Origin: Mycobacterium sp.
GTDB lineage: Bacteria > Actinomycetota > Actinomycetes > Mycobacteriales > Mycobacteriaceae
Length of the DNA stretch: 64,000 nucleotides
Direction: 5' to 3'
NCBI GenBank assembly: GCA_018882965.1
Contig: VEQY01000012.1
Coordinates: 1-64,000, forward strand
Within the stretch, counting starts at the first letter, position 1; every line of letters starts with the position of its first letter. The notes under the pieces are model-generated. The model searched no databases, was not told the DNA's origin, and worked only from the letters and a program-made list of their open reading frames with translations. Positions 9,701 through 17,279 of this stretch are shown here, one piece after another. A program made the position numbers and the translations under genes.

Positions 9701-10698
9701 AGGTTCCCGCGCACCTGCGGCTGACCTTCGCCGTCGAGGCGCCCGATGGAACCGAGGTGGCGCGCGGCAAGGACTTGCGCGCGCTACAGGATCGCCTGGC
9801 CGACCAGACCCGCCGCGCGGTCAGCGACGCGCTGGCACCCAGCCTCGAGCGATCCGGACTGCGGAGCTGGCCCGACGACCTTGAGGAGCTGCCCCGATGT
9901 GTTGAGCGCGACGGTGTGCGCGGATACCCGGGACTGGTCGATTCCCCCGCCGGTGTCGACATCCGGGTCTTCGCGACCGAGCCTGAACGTGACGCCGCGA
10001 TGCGCGGCGGCTACCGGCGGCTGCTGCGGCTGGGTACAGCCTCGCCGGTGAAGTCGCTGGAGAAAAAGCTCGACCCCCGCCGGCGCCTCACTCTCAGCGC
10101 GAATCCGGATGGGTCACTCTCAGCCCTGTTGGACGACTGCGTGGACGCCGCGGTAGACGTCCTCAGTGGTCCGCCGGTCTGGACCGGGACGGAGTTCGCG
10201 GCAGCGCAGCGCCGGGTGTCCGAGGGCCTTCCCAACGCCATGGAAGCCATCCTCGAGCGCGTCGAGAAGGTGGTGATCGAACTGCACACCGTGCAGGTGG
10301 GGCTGCCCGCCGATCCCCCGCCGGCTCACGCCGAGGCCGTGGCGGACATGCGCGACCAGATCACCGGGCTGCTGCCGCGTGGATTCGTCGCCGCCGCGGG
10401 CGCCGCGCATCTGGGCGACCTCGCCCGTTATCTGACGGCGATACGGCGAAGACTCGAGCGGCTCCCGCAGGCACCGTCGGCCGACCGTGACCGGATGCAA
10501 CGGGTGCACACGCTTCAGGCGGCCTACGACGATCTGGTCGGCGCTCTGTCGCCGGGGCGGGCGGCCGCAGACGACGTCCGTGACATCGCTTGGATGATCC
10601 AGGAGTTCCGGGTGAGCCTGTGGGCTCAGCAGTTGGGTACCCCCAAGCCCGTCAGTGAACAGCGGATCTACCGAGCCATCGACGCGGTCCTGAGCTGA
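6790..10698 (+). CDS. hrpA: ATP-dependent DEAH-box RNA helicase HrpA
   Basis: A long (about 1,300 aa) superfamily 2 helicase. Domain order: N-terminal helical lead, Walker A GETGSGKTTQLPK, motif Ib TQPRRLAARTVA, DEAH box IIDEAHERSLN, motif III ITSATIE, motif V TNVAETSLTVPGI, motif VI QRAGRSGRTAPG, then HA2/OB and the long HrpA-specific C-terminal region (DUF3418-like). The size matches proteobacterial HrpA. The family remodels RNA and has been linked to rescue of stalled translation. The start is uncertain: the track begins at 6727, but a GTG at 6790 avoids running back over the divergent small gene. Confidence 0.93.
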   Translation: MSQVSGDDVRALRARLDGVALTDAVRLGRRLTSLRAPVRAEALQALEREVAAAEAHLAARRDAVPVIGYPDLPISRHRAELAAAIRDHQVVVVAGETGSGKTTQLPKICLELGRGVRGVIGHTQPRRLAARTVAQRIADELHTPLGEAVGYSVRFNDRVGERTLIRLMTDGILLAEIRRDRRLLRYDTLIIDEAHERSLNIDFLLGYLRHLLPRRPDLKLIITSATIEPRRFADHFGGAPVVEVSGRGYPVEIRYRPLDLTAAAASGDDPDDPDHEVVRVEPKDQTEAIIAALRELTKEPPGDVLVFLSGEREIRDTAEAVAAAITGVQVLPLYARLATAEQQKVFRPNTSRIHRRVVLATNVAETSLTVPGIRYVVDPGTARISRYSRRTKVQRLPIEPISQASAAQRAGRSGRTAPGICIRLYSEEDFDTRPRYTDPEILRTNLAAVLLQMAALRLGEIDSFPFLDAPDHRSVRDGVQLLTELGAVDADGTITDLGRRLARLPIDPRLGRMLLAAENEGCVREVLVLVAALAIPDPRERPADREAAALQKHARFADEQSDFLSFLNLWRYLQGQRKALTGSAFRRMCREEFLHYLRIREWQDLVGQLRGIARDIGVRESDHQDVPDPTRVHAALVAGLLSHVGLREGDSREYTGARNARFVLAPGSVLTKRPPRWVMVADLVETSRLYGRVAARIDPETVERAAGHLVQRTYSEPHWDARRGEVLAYERVTLYGLPLVTRRRVGYAQVDPATARDLFIRSALVEGDWQSRHRFLAANAELRAQLSQLEDRARRRDLLVDDEAIYAFYDSRIPADVVSARHFDGWWGKARRGDPDLLTMTRDDLLRVHDADTDRPDFWRSGDLTMPLSYRYEPGASDDGVTVHVPVSALARIGGAEFGWQVPALREELVTALIRSLPKDLRRNFVPAPDTARAVLGAIEIGDEPLLDVLQRELHRRTGVLVPVDAFDLDKVPAHLRLTFAVEAPDGTEVARGKDLRALQDRLADQTRRAVSDALAPSLERSGLRSWPDDLEELPRCVERDGVRGYPGLVDSPAGVDIRVFATEPERDAAMRGGYRRLLRLGTASPVKSLEKKLDPRRRLTLSANPDGSLSALLDDCVDAAVDVLSGPPVWTGTEFAAAQRRVSEGLPNAMEAILERVEKVVIELHTVQVGLPADPPPAHAEAVADMRDQITGLLPRGFVAAAGAAHLGDLARYLTAIRRRLERLPQAPSADRDRMQRVHTLQAAYDDLVGALSPGRAAADDVRDIAWMIQEFRVSLWAQQLGTPKPVSEQRIYRAIDAVLS

Positions 10699-10699
10699 G

Positions 10700-11866
10700 T
10701 TACCCGGTTGCCACGCTAACCGCGCCGGCGTGGGCGACCGCATCGTCGAGCACCAGCTCCGCGACACGGGACCGGTGCTGTTCGGGGTTGCCCAGCAGTG
10801 CGGCGTTGGTGGTGGCGCGCTTGAAGTAAAGGTGCGCCTGGTGCTCCCAGGTGAAGCCGATCCCGCCGTGCACCTGGATGGCGTCGGCGGCGATGCGGCT
10901 CAGCGCGGCCGAGCACGTCGCCTGCGCGATGCTGGCGGCGAGGGCGGGGTCGTCGGAGCCCGCGGCCAGCGCCCAGACGGCGTGATACGCCGTCGACCGG
11001 GCGTGCTCGAGATCGACGAGCATGTCGGCCAGGCGGTGCTTGACGGCCTGAAAGGAACCGATCGGGCGGCCGAACTGCAGGCGCGACTTGGCGTAGTCCA
11101 CCGACAGGTCCAGCAGATGCTGAGCGGCCCCCACCTGCTCGACGGCCAGCAGCGTCGCCGCCACCTGCAGGGCGTGATCGATGACCCGCTCGGCCTCGCC
11201 GGGACCGGCGAGCAGCTGCGCGGGTGTGCCGTCGAACACGACGGCGGCCTGTGGCCGGGTCAGGTCCAGCGTCACCAGCGGGGTGCGCTGGGTGTCGGTC
11301 CCCTCGACGACGTAGAGGCCCACACCGTCCGGCCCGCGGGCGGCCACCAGGATGTGGTCGGCGGCTCCGGCATCCACGACCCGCGCGGCGCTGCCGGTGA
11401 TCGTGACATCTGTTCCGCCCGCCGTCGCGGTCAGCGTGACCGCGGCGGGTTCGAACGCCCCGGCGCGGTCGGCGACCGCAACAGCCGCGGTAAGTTCGCC
11501 CTCGATCAGTGCGGCCAGCAGAGCATCGCGGGCCGGCCCGCCCGGGCAGGCCACCAGTGCCGGGATGGCCAGGTACACGGTGCCGAAGAGCGGTCCGCAG
11601 GCCAGCGCGGCGCCGAATTCCTCGACGGCGACCGCCTGGTCTACCAGAGAGCCGCCCACACCCCCGTCGCTTTCCGGTACGGCCATGCCCAGCGCGCCGA
11701 TCTCAGATCCCAGCCGGTGCCAGACCTGTGGATCGAACGGGGTGTCGGACTCCATCAGCGCGCGCACGGTTGGCTCGCTGAAGTTCTCCGCGCAGAATTT
11801 CCGGACCGCGGCGCGCAGCTGCTGCTGTTCGTCACTGAACAGGAAGGTCCCACCGGGGCTAGCCAC
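10700..11866 (-). CDS. acyl-CoA dehydrogenase, second gene of an overlapping pair
   Basis: A flavin-dependent acyl-CoA dehydrogenase of about 388 aa. Visible features are the N-terminal helical domain (FLFSDEQQQLRAAVRKF), the RLQFGRPIGSFQAVKHRLADM helix, and the C-terminal QVHGGIGFTWEHQAHLYFKRA signature. The track starts at 11935, but the GTG at 11866 overlaps the upstream stop by 8 nt and begins nearer the usual FadE N-terminus. The substrate is unknown. The close pairing with a second, different ACAD recalls the two-gene heterotetrameric FadE enzymes of mycobacteria, including those of steroid side-chain degradation. Confidence 0.88.
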   Translation of the reverse strand: MASPGGTFLFSDEQQQLRAAVRKFCAENFSEPTVRALMESDTPFDPQVWHRLGSEIGALGMAVPESDGGVGGSLVDQAVAVEEFGAALACGPLFGTVYLAIPALVACPGGPARDALLAALIEGELTAAVAVADRAGAFEPAAVTLTATAGGTDVTITGSAARVVDAGAADHILVAARGPDGVGLYVVEGTDTQRTPLVTLDLTRPQAAVVFDGTPAQLLAGPGEAERVIDHALQVAATLLAVEQVGAAQHLLDLSVDYAKSRLQFGRPIGSFQAVKHRLADMLVDLEHARSTAYHAVWALAAGSDDPALAASIAQATCSAALSRIAADAIQVHGGIGFTWEHQAHLYFKRATTNAALLGNPEQHRSRVAELVLDDAVAHAGAVSVATG

Positions 11867-13052
11867 GGGGTACTTCCTTCCAGGGCATGCCGGCGTCGGC
11901 GCGCAGATCGCCGGGCAGGCCCAGAACCCGCTCACCGAGAATGTTGCGCATCACCTCCGAGGTCCCGCCCTCGATGGTGTTCGCCCGGCTGCGCAGATAG
12001 CGCTGCTGGATCGGTCCGCGCCAGTCGCCGTCGGGGTCCCGCCCACGCATCGCATAGGTGTGGTAGAGCAGTCCCTCCGGTCCGAGCAGGTCCATGCAGA
12101 ACTGGTAGATCTGCTGATTGAGTTCCGCGCCGACCAGCTTGCCGATCGACCCCTCGGGGCCGGGGTCACCGGCAGTCGCCGAGGCGCGCGAGCGCTCGGA
12201 GGTCAGGCGCTGCGCCTCGGCCCGTAGCCACAGTTGGGCGAGACGGTCGCGCAGCACGGGGGTGTGCAGATCCGGGCGCGACGCCCATAGCGCGACGGCG
12301 TCGGAGATGGTGCCCGCTCCGCGACGGCTGCCGCTGGCGCCCAGCGCGCTGCGCTCGTTCATCAGCGTGGTCATCGCGACCCGCCAGCCGTCGTCGACGG
12401 CCCCGAGCCGGTGGGTATCGGGGATGCGCACATCCGTGATGTAGACCTCGTTGAACTCGGCCTGCCCGGTCAGTTGCCGCAGCGGACGGGTCTCGACGCC
12501 CGGCGCGTGCATGTCGAGCACGAAGTAGGTCAAGCCCCGGTGCTTGGGCGCATCGGGGTTGGTCCGGGCCAGCAGCAGACCCCACCGCGCCCTGTGGGCC
12601 AAGCTGGTCCACACCTTCTGTCCGTTGACCACCCAGTCACCGCCGTCGGGTACCGCCATGGTGGCCAGCCCGGCCAGGTCCGAGCCCGCGCCCGGCTCGG
12701 AGAACAGCTGGCACCAGATGTCCTCCGCAGTCGCCAGCGGGCGCAGGAAGGTCTTCTTGATGTCCTCGCTCTGGGCGTGTTCGCGGACAGTCGGTGCCGC
12801 CATCCCGTAGCCCATCGGGTTCAACCCCAGAGGCTCCGGCCCGCCGGCACCCTGCAGGATCGTGTCGGCCGTCGCCTGCAGGCCGCGGGAGACCCCGAGG
12901 CCGCCCAGGCCGGGCGGGAAGTGCACCCAGGACAGTCCGGCGTCGTAGCACGCGCCGAGGAACTCGGTCAGCGGAACTTGCTTGGGGTCGTGTTCGGCGA
13001 CCACCGTGCGGGCCAGGTCGGCGACCCGGTCGGTGTCGGTGAGGGTTGTCAT
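11859..13052 (-). CDS. acyl-CoA dehydrogenase, first gene of an overlapping pair
   Basis: The 397-aa ACAD family protein has the FAD/substrate motifs CQLFSEPGAGSDLA and VNGQKVWTSLAHRA and the C-terminal NTIEGGTSEVMRNILGERVLGLP signature. The ATG is at 13052. The downstream ACAD starts inside its last codons, so the two proteins are probably made together and may form one enzyme. No CoA ligase, hydratase or thiolase lies nearby to indicate a substrate, so fatty-acid, branched-chain or steroid-derived acyl-CoA all remain possible. Confidence 0.9.
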   Translation of the reverse strand: MTTLTDTDRVADLARTVVAEHDPKQVPLTEFLGACYDAGLSWVHFPPGLGGLGVSRGLQATADTILQGAGGPEPLGLNPMGYGMAAPTVREHAQSEDIKKTFLRPLATAEDIWCQLFSEPGAGSDLAGLATMAVPDGGDWVVNGQKVWTSLAHRARWGLLLARTNPDAPKHRGLTYFVLDMHAPGVETRPLRQLTGQAEFNEVYITDVRIPDTHRLGAVDDGWRVAMTTLMNERSALGASGSRRGAGTISDAVALWASRPDLHTPVLRDRLAQLWLRAEAQRLTSERSRASATAGDPGPEGSIGKLVGAELNQQIYQFCMDLLGPEGLLYHTYAMRGRDPDGDWRGPIQQRYLRSRANTIEGGTSEVMRNILGERVLGLPGDLRADAGMPWKEVPRG

Positions 13053-13138
13053 GACGCCACGATACTCACGGGTCGATTCCCGCGGTCGTCTGCGGCAACT
13101 CGACGTTCCGCGCGCCCCGTGGTGTTAGGTTCGCCCCA

Positions 13139-14071
13139 ATGAGCAGGGGCCGTTCGCTGGTCGTGGTCGCGCTGGCATATCTGGTAGCCCTCGCGGCCGC
13201 CGCGGCATGGCTGAGCCTGGGTCCGCGCACCGGCCGGCTGTGGTTGGACACCCTGATCGCCGACGTGGTGGCCACCCTGGCGGTGTTCGTGTTCAGCCGG
13301 GCATTCCGCAACTCCAGTTTCTATGACGCCTACTGGAGCGTGGTCCCGCCGGTGCTGTTGGTTTTCTGGTGGTGGCAGGGCCCGATCGGCCTCGCCGATC
13401 CGGGGTCGCTGCGCTGCTGGCTGCTGACGGTGGTGGTGTTCTACTGGGCGGTGCGGCTCACCGGCAACTGGGTCTACGGCTTTCCCGGCCTGCACCACGA
13501 GGACTGGCGCTACCCCCTGCTGAGAGACGCGGCCGGGCGCTTCGGTTTCCTCGCCGACCTCTTCGCCATCCACCTCTTCCCGACCCTGCAGGTCTTCGTC
13601 GGCATGCTGCCGGTCTACATCGCGGTGACCCGTCCCGGGGACGGTGTGGTGTGGCTCGCCTGGATCGCCTTCGTCGTCGGGATGGCGGCGGTCACCCTGG
13701 AGCTGGTCGCCGACACGCAGATGCACCGCTTCGTCGCCGCGAACCGTGCTGCTGCCGCGCCCGACAAGGCGATGGACCGCGGTCTGTGGGCGTGGTCGCG
13801 ACATCCGAATTACCTTGGTGAGATCGGCTTCTGGCTGTCGCTGGCGCTGTTCGGGATATCCGCCGCACCCCGTGATGCGTGGTGGCTGTTCGTCGGCGTG
13901 GTGGTGATGGTGGCGATGTTCCTCGGTGCGAGTATCCCGATGATGGAGAAGCGCAGCCTGGAGCGCCGCCCGGCCTACCAGGATGTGATCGACCGGGTCC
14001 CGCGGCTGTTGCCACGGCTGTCACCACGGCCTTCACCACGCCCTTCACCAGGCCCTACCCGCAGGATCTGA
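13139..14071 (+). CDS. DUF1295 / steroid 5-alpha-reductase-like membrane protein
   Basis: The 310-aa polytopic protein has about seven hydrophobic segments and the hallmark WSRHPNYLGEIGFWLSLALFG near residue 220, typical of DUF1295 and the ICMT/steroid-reductase fold. NWVYGFPGLHHEDWRYPLLR is also characteristic. Family members are predicted membrane reductases or methyltransferases, mostly without proven substrates. The C-terminus is unusual: a short repeated RLSPRPSPRPSPGP tail encoded by an imperfect 12-bp tandem repeat at about 14010-14060. The next gene starts 2 nt after its stop, so the two are probably cotranscribed. Confidence 0.88.
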   Translation: MSRGRSLVVVALAYLVALAAAAAWLSLGPRTGRLWLDTLIADVVATLAVFVFSRAFRNSSFYDAYWSVVPPVLLVFWWWQGPIGLADPGSLRCWLLTVVVFYWAVRLTGNWVYGFPGLHHEDWRYPLLRDAAGRFGFLADLFAIHLFPTLQVFVGMLPVYIAVTRPGDGVVWLAWIAFVVGMAAVTLELVADTQMHRFVAANRAAAAPDKAMDRGLWAWSRHPNYLGEIGFWLSLALFGISAAPRDAWWLFVGVVVMVAMFLGASIPMMEKRSLERRPAYQDVIDRVPRLLPRLSPRPSPRPSPGPTRRI

Positions 14072-14073
14072 GG

Positions 14074-15210
14074 ATGGCGCCGGATGCGAACCGTCCGCGC
14101 GTGGTGGTCGCCGGTCTCGGCGATGCCGGTTTGCTGACCGCTATCCGGGTGGCTCGCTTCGCCGACGTGGTGGGCATCTCGGTGAAGCCCGGCTTGGTCA
14201 GCGGACAGGAGTTGGGTGTCCGGCTCACCCGGCCCCACGAATGGGCTCGCGACTACTGGGTGCCGTTCCACCGCTACCGAGCGCTCGACCGTGTACAGAC
14301 CGTCCAGGCCACACTCTCCGGACTCGACCTGGCCGAGCGGGTGGTGCGCGCTGTTCGCGCCGACGGCAGCGAGATCGCCGAACCCTTTGACGCACTGGTG
14401 ATCTCGACCGGGGTGAGAAACGGGTTCTGGCGTCAGGACGCCATGCAGACACCGGCCGAGATCGGCGCGGGAATCATGGCCGATCATCAGCGATTGGCCG
14501 CCGCCGGATCGGTGGCGGTGATCGGTGGCGGTGCCGCCGCGGTCAGTGCGGCCGCCAACATCGCGGCCCGATGGCCGGCCACGCAGGTGGATCTCTACTT
14601 CCCGCACTCCCGCGCCCTGACCGAACACCACCCCAGGACGTGGCAGCACCTGCAACGCAGGCTCCTTCGCCTCGGCGTCGGCCTGCACCCCGGTCACCGG
14701 GCCCTGGTCCCGGAGGGTTTCGGCTGCGACGCGATCACCAGCGGGCCGGTTGAGTGGAGCACCGGCCAGCCACCGGTCTCAGCGGATGCCGTGCTGTGGA
14801 CGATCGGCCGCGTTCGTCCCAACACCGGATGGTTGCCCGCTGAACTGCTCGACGAGCACGGCTTTGTCACCGTGACCCCCGAACTGCGGGTTCCCGGTCA
14901 TCGCGGGGTGTTCGCCATCGGCGACGTCGCAGCGACCGACCCGCTGCGGTCGTCGGCTCGAAACCGCGCCGATGCCATGCTGGCCCACAACATCCGGGCC
15001 GAACCGGCCGGCAGGCCGCTGCGGTCCTACACGCCGCCGCGGCGGCGGTGGGGCTCGGTGATCGGCATCCAGTCCGACGGCGTGGAGGTCTTCGCTCCCA
15101 ACGGCCGGCCGTTCCGGATTCCCGCGCGCGCGGTCGACCGGGTGCTGATGCCGTGGATCGTCCGGCGCGGGATCTATCGGGGCGTCCGGCCCAACCGCCC
15201 GCTGGGATAG
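14074..15210 (+). CDS. FAD-dependent pyridine nucleotide-disulfide oxidoreductase (type II NADH dehydrogenase/AIF-like)
   Basis: The 378-aa flavoprotein has an N-terminal FAD-binding VVVAGLGDAGLL, a second Rossmann motif VAVIGGGAAAVSAAANIA for NAD(P)H, and the C-terminal FAD motif GVFAIGDVAATD. There is no CxxC redox pair, so it is not a disulfide reductase. It resembles the Ndh-like/AIF group that oxidises NADH with quinone or other acceptors. The first dinucleotide motif is GLGDAG rather than GxGxxG with a small third residue, but it is compatible. The ATG at 14074 follows the DUF1295 stop by 2 nt, so the longer ORF from 13879 is an artefact. The electron acceptor is unknown. Confidence 0.85.
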   Translation: MAPDANRPRVVVAGLGDAGLLTAIRVARFADVVGISVKPGLVSGQELGVRLTRPHEWARDYWVPFHRYRALDRVQTVQATLSGLDLAERVVRAVRADGSEIAEPFDALVISTGVRNGFWRQDAMQTPAEIGAGIMADHQRLAAAGSVAVIGGGAAAVSAAANIAARWPATQVDLYFPHSRALTEHHPRTWQHLQRRLLRLGVGLHPGHRALVPEGFGCDAITSGPVEWSTGQPPVSADAVLWTIGRVRPNTGWLPAELLDEHGFVTVTPELRVPGHRGVFAIGDVAATDPLRSSARNRADAMLAHNIRAEPAGRPLRSYTPPRRRWGSVIGIQSDGVEVFAPNGRPFRIPARAVDRVLMPWIVRRGIYRGVRPNRPLG

Positions 15211-15443
15211 CCCCTATGTTTGCGATCCGCAAGTCAGCAAACAGTCTCTCGAAGCCGCGCCGGCACCGCCACGGCCCCGGGTGCCCGACGGCCGGAGGTA
15301 AAGCAGACTAGTCAAAGGCATACCGAACAAACGGCTTCCTGCTGTTGCGAATGAGATCATCGAGATTGCTGCGACGGGTGTCGACGAACTGTCCCCAGGG
15401 ACCGCTGAACTGAATTGACCGTGTTGAACGCCATCGCCATACT
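15211..15443. other. intergenic region upstream of the ESX-type genes
   Basis: About 230 bp with no convincing ORF. It is slightly less GC-rich than its surroundings and probably holds the promoter of the YbaB-like gene and eccB-eccC. No clear operator is seen. Confidence 0.4.
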
Positions 15444-15767
15444 GTGCCGATGCATGGGGCCACAGGGGGAGGTTGGCTTAGCGACAGGGAACTCGTCGAC
15501 TCCGTCCTACGCGAACTCGGCGAGGCGGCAGAGCGATGGGAAGCCCTTCTCGCACAGGCTGAAGCCGTCACATACAGCGTTGACACCGGAGACATCCAGG
15601 CCGTTGCGAACTCCGATGGCAAACTCATCGATCTTGTCCTGCAGCCGTCGGTGATGACCGACTACAGCCACGGGGAACTCGCCGATCGGCTCAACGTGGT
15701 CTTCGCGGCACTCCGCGACGAGGCCGAGGAGGACTACCGCACCCGATACGGCGGAACGCCGCGATGA
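15444..15767 (+). CDS. YbaB/EbfC-like small protein upstream of eccB
   Basis: The 107-aa (GTG 15444) or 105-aa (ATG 15450) acidic protein has predicted helix ELVDSVLRELGEAAERWEALLAQAEAV, a central strand pair (YSVDTGDIQAVANSDGKLIDLVL), then helix SHGELADRLNVVFAALRDEAEEDYRTRYG. This helix-strand-helix order, with a residue-to-function segment like G.l..v.l, matches the YbaB/EbfC nucleoid-associated fold, whose small variants often sit in actinobacterial ESX loci. It lies 34 nt before the chosen eccB start, so it is probably part of that transcript. The family call is moderate because it rests on pattern only. Confidence 0.65.
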   Translation: MPMHGATGGGWLSDRELVDSVLRELGEAAERWEALLAQAEAVTYSVDTGDIQAVANSDGKLIDLVLQPSVMTDYSHGELADRLNVVFAALRDEAEEDYRTRYGGTPR

Positions 15768-15801
15768 ACACGGCGCACCGATGGACTCCGGGGGCGCGGC
15801 G

Positions 15802-17277
15802 ATGCCGCTGAACCTGTCCAACCGCGATCAGAGTTCGGGTCATCTGTTCTACAACCGGCGTCTGCGCTCGGCGATCACCCGTTTCTCGGTGCGCATGAAA
15901 CATGACGACCGCAAGCAGCAGGCCGCCCTCGCCCTCGCGGTGGTGTTCGTCCTGCTGGGGTGCGCGTGGATGGCTCTGCTCAATGTGGTGAAGCCGGCCG
16001 GTCTGGTCGGCGAGTCCGTGGTCGTCGGTGACCGGGATACCGGGGCGCTCTACGCGAAGATCGACGGCAGGTTGCACCCCGCGCTCAATCTCGCCTCGGC
16101 CCGGCTCGCGACCGGCAGTGCCGCCGCGCCGGCCTGGGTCACCTCCGGCGAGATCGCCAAGCTGCCCACCGGGCCGTTGATCGGGATCGCCGGAATCCCC
16201 GACGGCTATCCGGCCGGGGGTCCACGTTCGGCATGGGCGCTCTGTGACACCGCGCGGGCCGGCGGCGAACGCCCGGTGCTGACCGCGATCGCCGGCGACC
16301 TCTCCGGCGGCCGGGCCGAACCCATGGACCCCGCCGAGGCCATCCTCGCCCGCCACGCCGGAGCGACCTACCTGATCTGGAACGGCAGGCGGACCCGAAT
16401 CGACGCCTCTGATCGGGCAGTCGCCTTCACCCTCGGTCTCGATCCGAAAGCCGCACGCCCGGTCGAGATCTCCACACCACTCTTCGACGCGATACCCGCG
16501 ACCGAACCACTGGCGGTCCCGAGGATTCCGGGATTCGCCTCGCCGTCACGCTTGCTGCCCGGCGCCCGGGTGGGACAGGTACTCGAGACCCGCGATGCCA
16601 CCGGCACGGTCAGCGGTCTCTACGTGCTACTCCCCGACGGAGTTCAGCAGGTGAGCCCCTTCGTGGCCGATCTTCTGCGCGCCTCCGGGAGAGGGGGCAT
16701 CGCGGCGCCGCAGACCGTCTCACCGGATCGGCTCGTCGCCCTGCCCCAGATCAGGGTGCTCGCTGTCGATTACTACCCGACCGGCAGGCTGAGATTCGTT
16801 GACAGCCAAACCAATCCGGTCACCTGTGTCAGCTGGACGAAGTTGATCAGCGACCCCCAGGCGTCGGTCACGGTGCTCACCGGCCGCGGGCTGCCCACAC
16901 CGCAGGCCCTTGATTCCCACATCGTCGATCTCGTTCGCGGCGGCGGCGAACCGGGCTCGGCGCAGGCGGACCGGACGCTGGTGCTCCCCGGTGCGGCCCG
17001 TCTGGTGGTCTCGACCAGCGGGGTCATCACCTCTGACACCCGCGAAAGCCTGTTCTGGGTCTCGCCTCAGGGGGTGCGCTTCGGTATCGCGGGAGATCAG
17101 AAAACGCTCCAGGCGCTGGGGATCGATCCGCTCCGCGCAGTGCAGGCACCGTGGCCGATGCTGCGCACCTTTGCACCGGGGCCCGAGGTCAGTCAGACCG
17201 GCGCGCTGGTTGCCCGCGACGCGCTCATCGGGGCCGGACCGGCGGCGTCGCTGACGCCGGAATCCACAGGGGGATAG
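15802..17277 (+). CDS. eccB: type VII secretion protein EccB, ESX-2-like
   Basis: EccB proteins anchor the ESX membrane complex and have a large periplasmic domain. The ATG at 15802 gives MPLNLSNRDQSSGHLFYNRRL, which matches my recollection of the M. tuberculosis EccB2 start, so I prefer it to 15781. The protein is 491 aa: a cytoplasmic N-terminus with RMKHDDRKQ, one TM helix (about residues 40-62), then the repeat-containing periplasmic part with DRDTGALYAKIDGRLHPALNL and WALCDTA. Two conserved Cys (CDT and VTCVSW) probably form the usual disulfide. eccC follows after 2 nt. No EccD, EccE, MycP, EspG, PE/PPE or Esx gene is present nearby. Confidence 0.9.
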   Translation: MPLNLSNRDQSSGHLFYNRRLRSAITRFSVRMKHDDRKQQAALALAVVFVLLGCAWMALLNVVKPAGLVGESVVVGDRDTGALYAKIDGRLHPALNLASARLATGSAAAPAWVTSGEIAKLPTGPLIGIAGIPDGYPAGGPRSAWALCDTARAGGERPVLTAIAGDLSGGRAEPMDPAEAILARHAGATYLIWNGRRTRIDASDRAVAFTLGLDPKAARPVEISTPLFDAIPATEPLAVPRIPGFASPSRLLPGARVGQVLETRDATGTVSGLYVLLPDGVQQVSPFVADLLRASGRGGIAAPQTVSPDRLVALPQIRVLAVDYYPTGRLRFVDSQTNPVTCVSWTKLISDPQASVTVLTGRGLPTPQALDSHIVDLVRGGGEPGSAQADRTLVLPGAARLVVSTSGVITSDTRESLFWVSPQGVRFGIAGDQKTLQALGIDPLRAVQAPWPMLRTFAPGPEVSQTGALVARDALIGAGPAASLTPESTGG

Positions 17278-17279
17278 CG

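Noticed and set aside
15781-15801. Earlier eccB start (MDSGGAAMPLN)
   Set aside because: The ATG at 15802 matches the remembered EccB2 N-terminus; the upstream ATG only adds a Gly/Ala extension.
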